A stretch of DNA of 15,742 nt from JBDSYA01 sp039925865 (GTDB lineage Bacteria; Bacteroidota; Ignavibacteria; Tepidaquicellales; Tepidaquicellaceae), in the NCBI GenBank assembly GCA_039925865.1, contig JBDSYA010000058.1, positions 1 through 15,742 of the forward strand, read 5' to 3'. Every line of letters starts with the position of its first letter. Within the stretch, counting starts at the first letter, position 1. The translations under genes were made by a program, and so were the position numbers. Below are positions 14,753-15,742 of this stretch, in pieces. The notes below the pieces were generated by a model. The model had not been told where the DNA came from. It saw nothing but the letters and a program-made list of their open reading frames with translations, and searched no databases.

Positions 14753-15742
14753 ATGTTTAAAATTTATTACTCTGTTTTCTTTTTAATAATTATTTTTATT
14801 TTCACAAACAGATCTAATTCACAAAATATCCCTTACCATGTAAATCTGGACACAACCTTAACGAATGTTGCAGACAGCGCATTGATTTATGTCAAAAATC
14901 CATCCGGGCAATTGATAAATATAAGTTCAGTAAGGACTTTAACTTCCAAATTCTTCACAAGAGTTAATTCATTTTCAATCAATCCGTTTGACAGTGTTCT
15001 GATATGGATCCTATTCAAAACCAATCAGAATATTACATATAATGATTTCATAATTTTTGAAAGTGAACAACTGAATTATCCAATAATTAATTATCTCATT
15101 GCAACCGCCAAATATCCGGATGCTTTGTACAGTTTCACTCAGGGATTATCTGATGAATCTCTTAAAACCGCATTGAGAAATTTCTGTTCGACCAATACAA
15201 ATAATAATTATTCAGCTTCCCGTACAGCAATGTTTTCAACCATTGACGACTATAATATGAATGACAGTATTGAATGTGTTTATACCGGGAGAAAAGTTTT
15301 TACTACGGGAATTCCAAGTGTCAATCCTCCGCAAAGTATGAACACCGAGCATACATTTCCTCAGAGTTTTTTCAATGAGAATGAACCAATGAGAAGCGAT
15401 ATCCATCATCTTTTTCCTTCTGATGAGCAGGCAAACAGCAGAAGAAGTAATTATGATTTTGGATTCGTTGTATCAAATATAACATGGCAAAACGCAGGTT
15501 CAAAACTCGGCTTTGATTTTGAAAATCAGATTATCTTCGAAGCAAGAGATCAGCATAAAGGGAATATTGCGAGGTGCCTGTTTTATTTCTTGATCCGCTA
15601 TGGAAATCCTGAAGTATATATGGATTTAAAGCAGGAAAAAGTTTTACGGGAATGGAATTTGATTGATGAAGTAGATGATCATGAAAGAATTCGTAATAAT
15701 GGTATCCAGGCATTTCAAAATAACAGAAGCCCGTTTGTTGAT
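14753..15742 (+). CDS. Secreted endonuclease I family nuclease, 3' end outside window
   Basis: 330 codons are open to the window edge. A signal peptide covers about residues 1-24 (MFKIYYSVFFLIIIFIF, then NSQ). Residues about 28-105 look like an Ig-like ASPM/HYDIN-type domain (VADSALIYVKNPSG, INPFDSVLIWILF, DFIIFES). Residues about 115-330 match the endonuclease I (EndA/NucM/Vvn, beta-beta-alpha-metal) family: NTEHTFPQSFF with Glu199-His200 matching the metal-binding Glu and general-base His of Vvn, DIHHLFPSDEQANSRRSNYDFG (His218/219, Asn228), EARDQHKGNIARCLFYFLIRYG and LREWNLIDEVDDHERIRNN. Relatives cut DNA and RNA non-specifically in the periplasm or medium. A T9SS sorting domain may follow beyond the window. 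Divergent from the PhoX-type phosphatase. Confidence 0.92.
   Translation, partial: MFKIYYSVFFLIIIFIFTNRSNSQNIPYHVNLDTTLTNVADSALIYVKNPSGQLINISSVRTLTSKFFTRVNSFSINPFDSVLIWILFKTNQNITYNDFIIFESEQLNYPIINYLIATAKYPDALYSFTQGLSDESLKTALRNFCSTNTNNNYSASRTAMFSTIDDYNMNDSIECVYTGRKVFTTGIPSVNPPQSMNTEHTFPQSFFNENEPMRSDIHHLFPSDEQANSRRSNYDFGFVVSNITWQNAGSKLGFDFENQIIFEARDQHKGNIARCLFYFLIRYGNPEVYMDLKQEKVLREWNLIDEVDDHERIRNNGIQAFQNNRSPFVD

Noticed and set aside
15531..15713. 60-codon minus-strand ORF at the right end.
   Set aside because: It lies opposite the endonuclease I family frame, which carries the catalytic motifs and stays open to the window edge.

Overview
The window looks like a chromosomal contig from a low-GC, Gram-negative bacterium of the Bacteroidota/Chlorobiota (FCB) group, most likely near the Ignavibacteria. 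The grounds are: a secreted protein ending in a typical type IX secretion (T9SS) type A sorting domain; lipopolysaccharide inner-core genes (Kdo transferase, sedoheptulose-7-phosphate isomerase); starts that mostly lack a Shine-Dalgarno site; and a promoter ahead of rplM that fits the Bacteroidota TTG / TAnnTTTG consensus. The assignment is inferred from protein signatures only, since there is no rRNA in the window.

Layout. Positions 1-1719 (+) hold the 3' part of a secreted subtilisin-like protease. Positions 1875-2515 (+) hold a compact PIN-domain toxin/antitoxin-like pair with overlapping genes. Positions 2522-8531 (-) are one leftward block: rplM-rpsI-[253-bp leader]-rpsB-tsf-pyrH-frr-waaA-gmhA, that is, translation genes and UMP kinase followed by two LPS-core genes. 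Positions 8532-9080 are non-coding and packed with repeats: an imperfect inverted repeat, a 43-bp palindromic tandem repeat bracketed by 16-bp direct repeats, and a 14-bp tandem repeat. Positions 9081-12302 (-) encode a 1073-residue secreted protein with Asp-box repeats, five fibronectin-III-like repeats and a T9SS sorting domain. Positions 12303-12903 are non-coding with no clear content. Positions 12904-14583 (-) encode a Tat-exported PhoX-type phosphatase. From 14753 (+), running off the window, is a secreted endonuclease I family nuclease.

How the genes fit together. The central operon is housekeeping: ribosome assembly, elongation factor recycling, ribosome recycling, pyrimidine nucleotide supply and outer-membrane LPS core. 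Most of the rest encodes exported proteins. The divergent phosphatase and nuclease share a 169-bp intergenic region, and together could release phosphate from extracellular DNA; a degenerate PHO-box-like pair of half sites lies between them. No clear undescribed multi-gene system is present. The parts most worth a second look are the structured rpsB leader (two hairpins, one abutting a perfect AGGAGG) and the layered repeats at 8636-9083.
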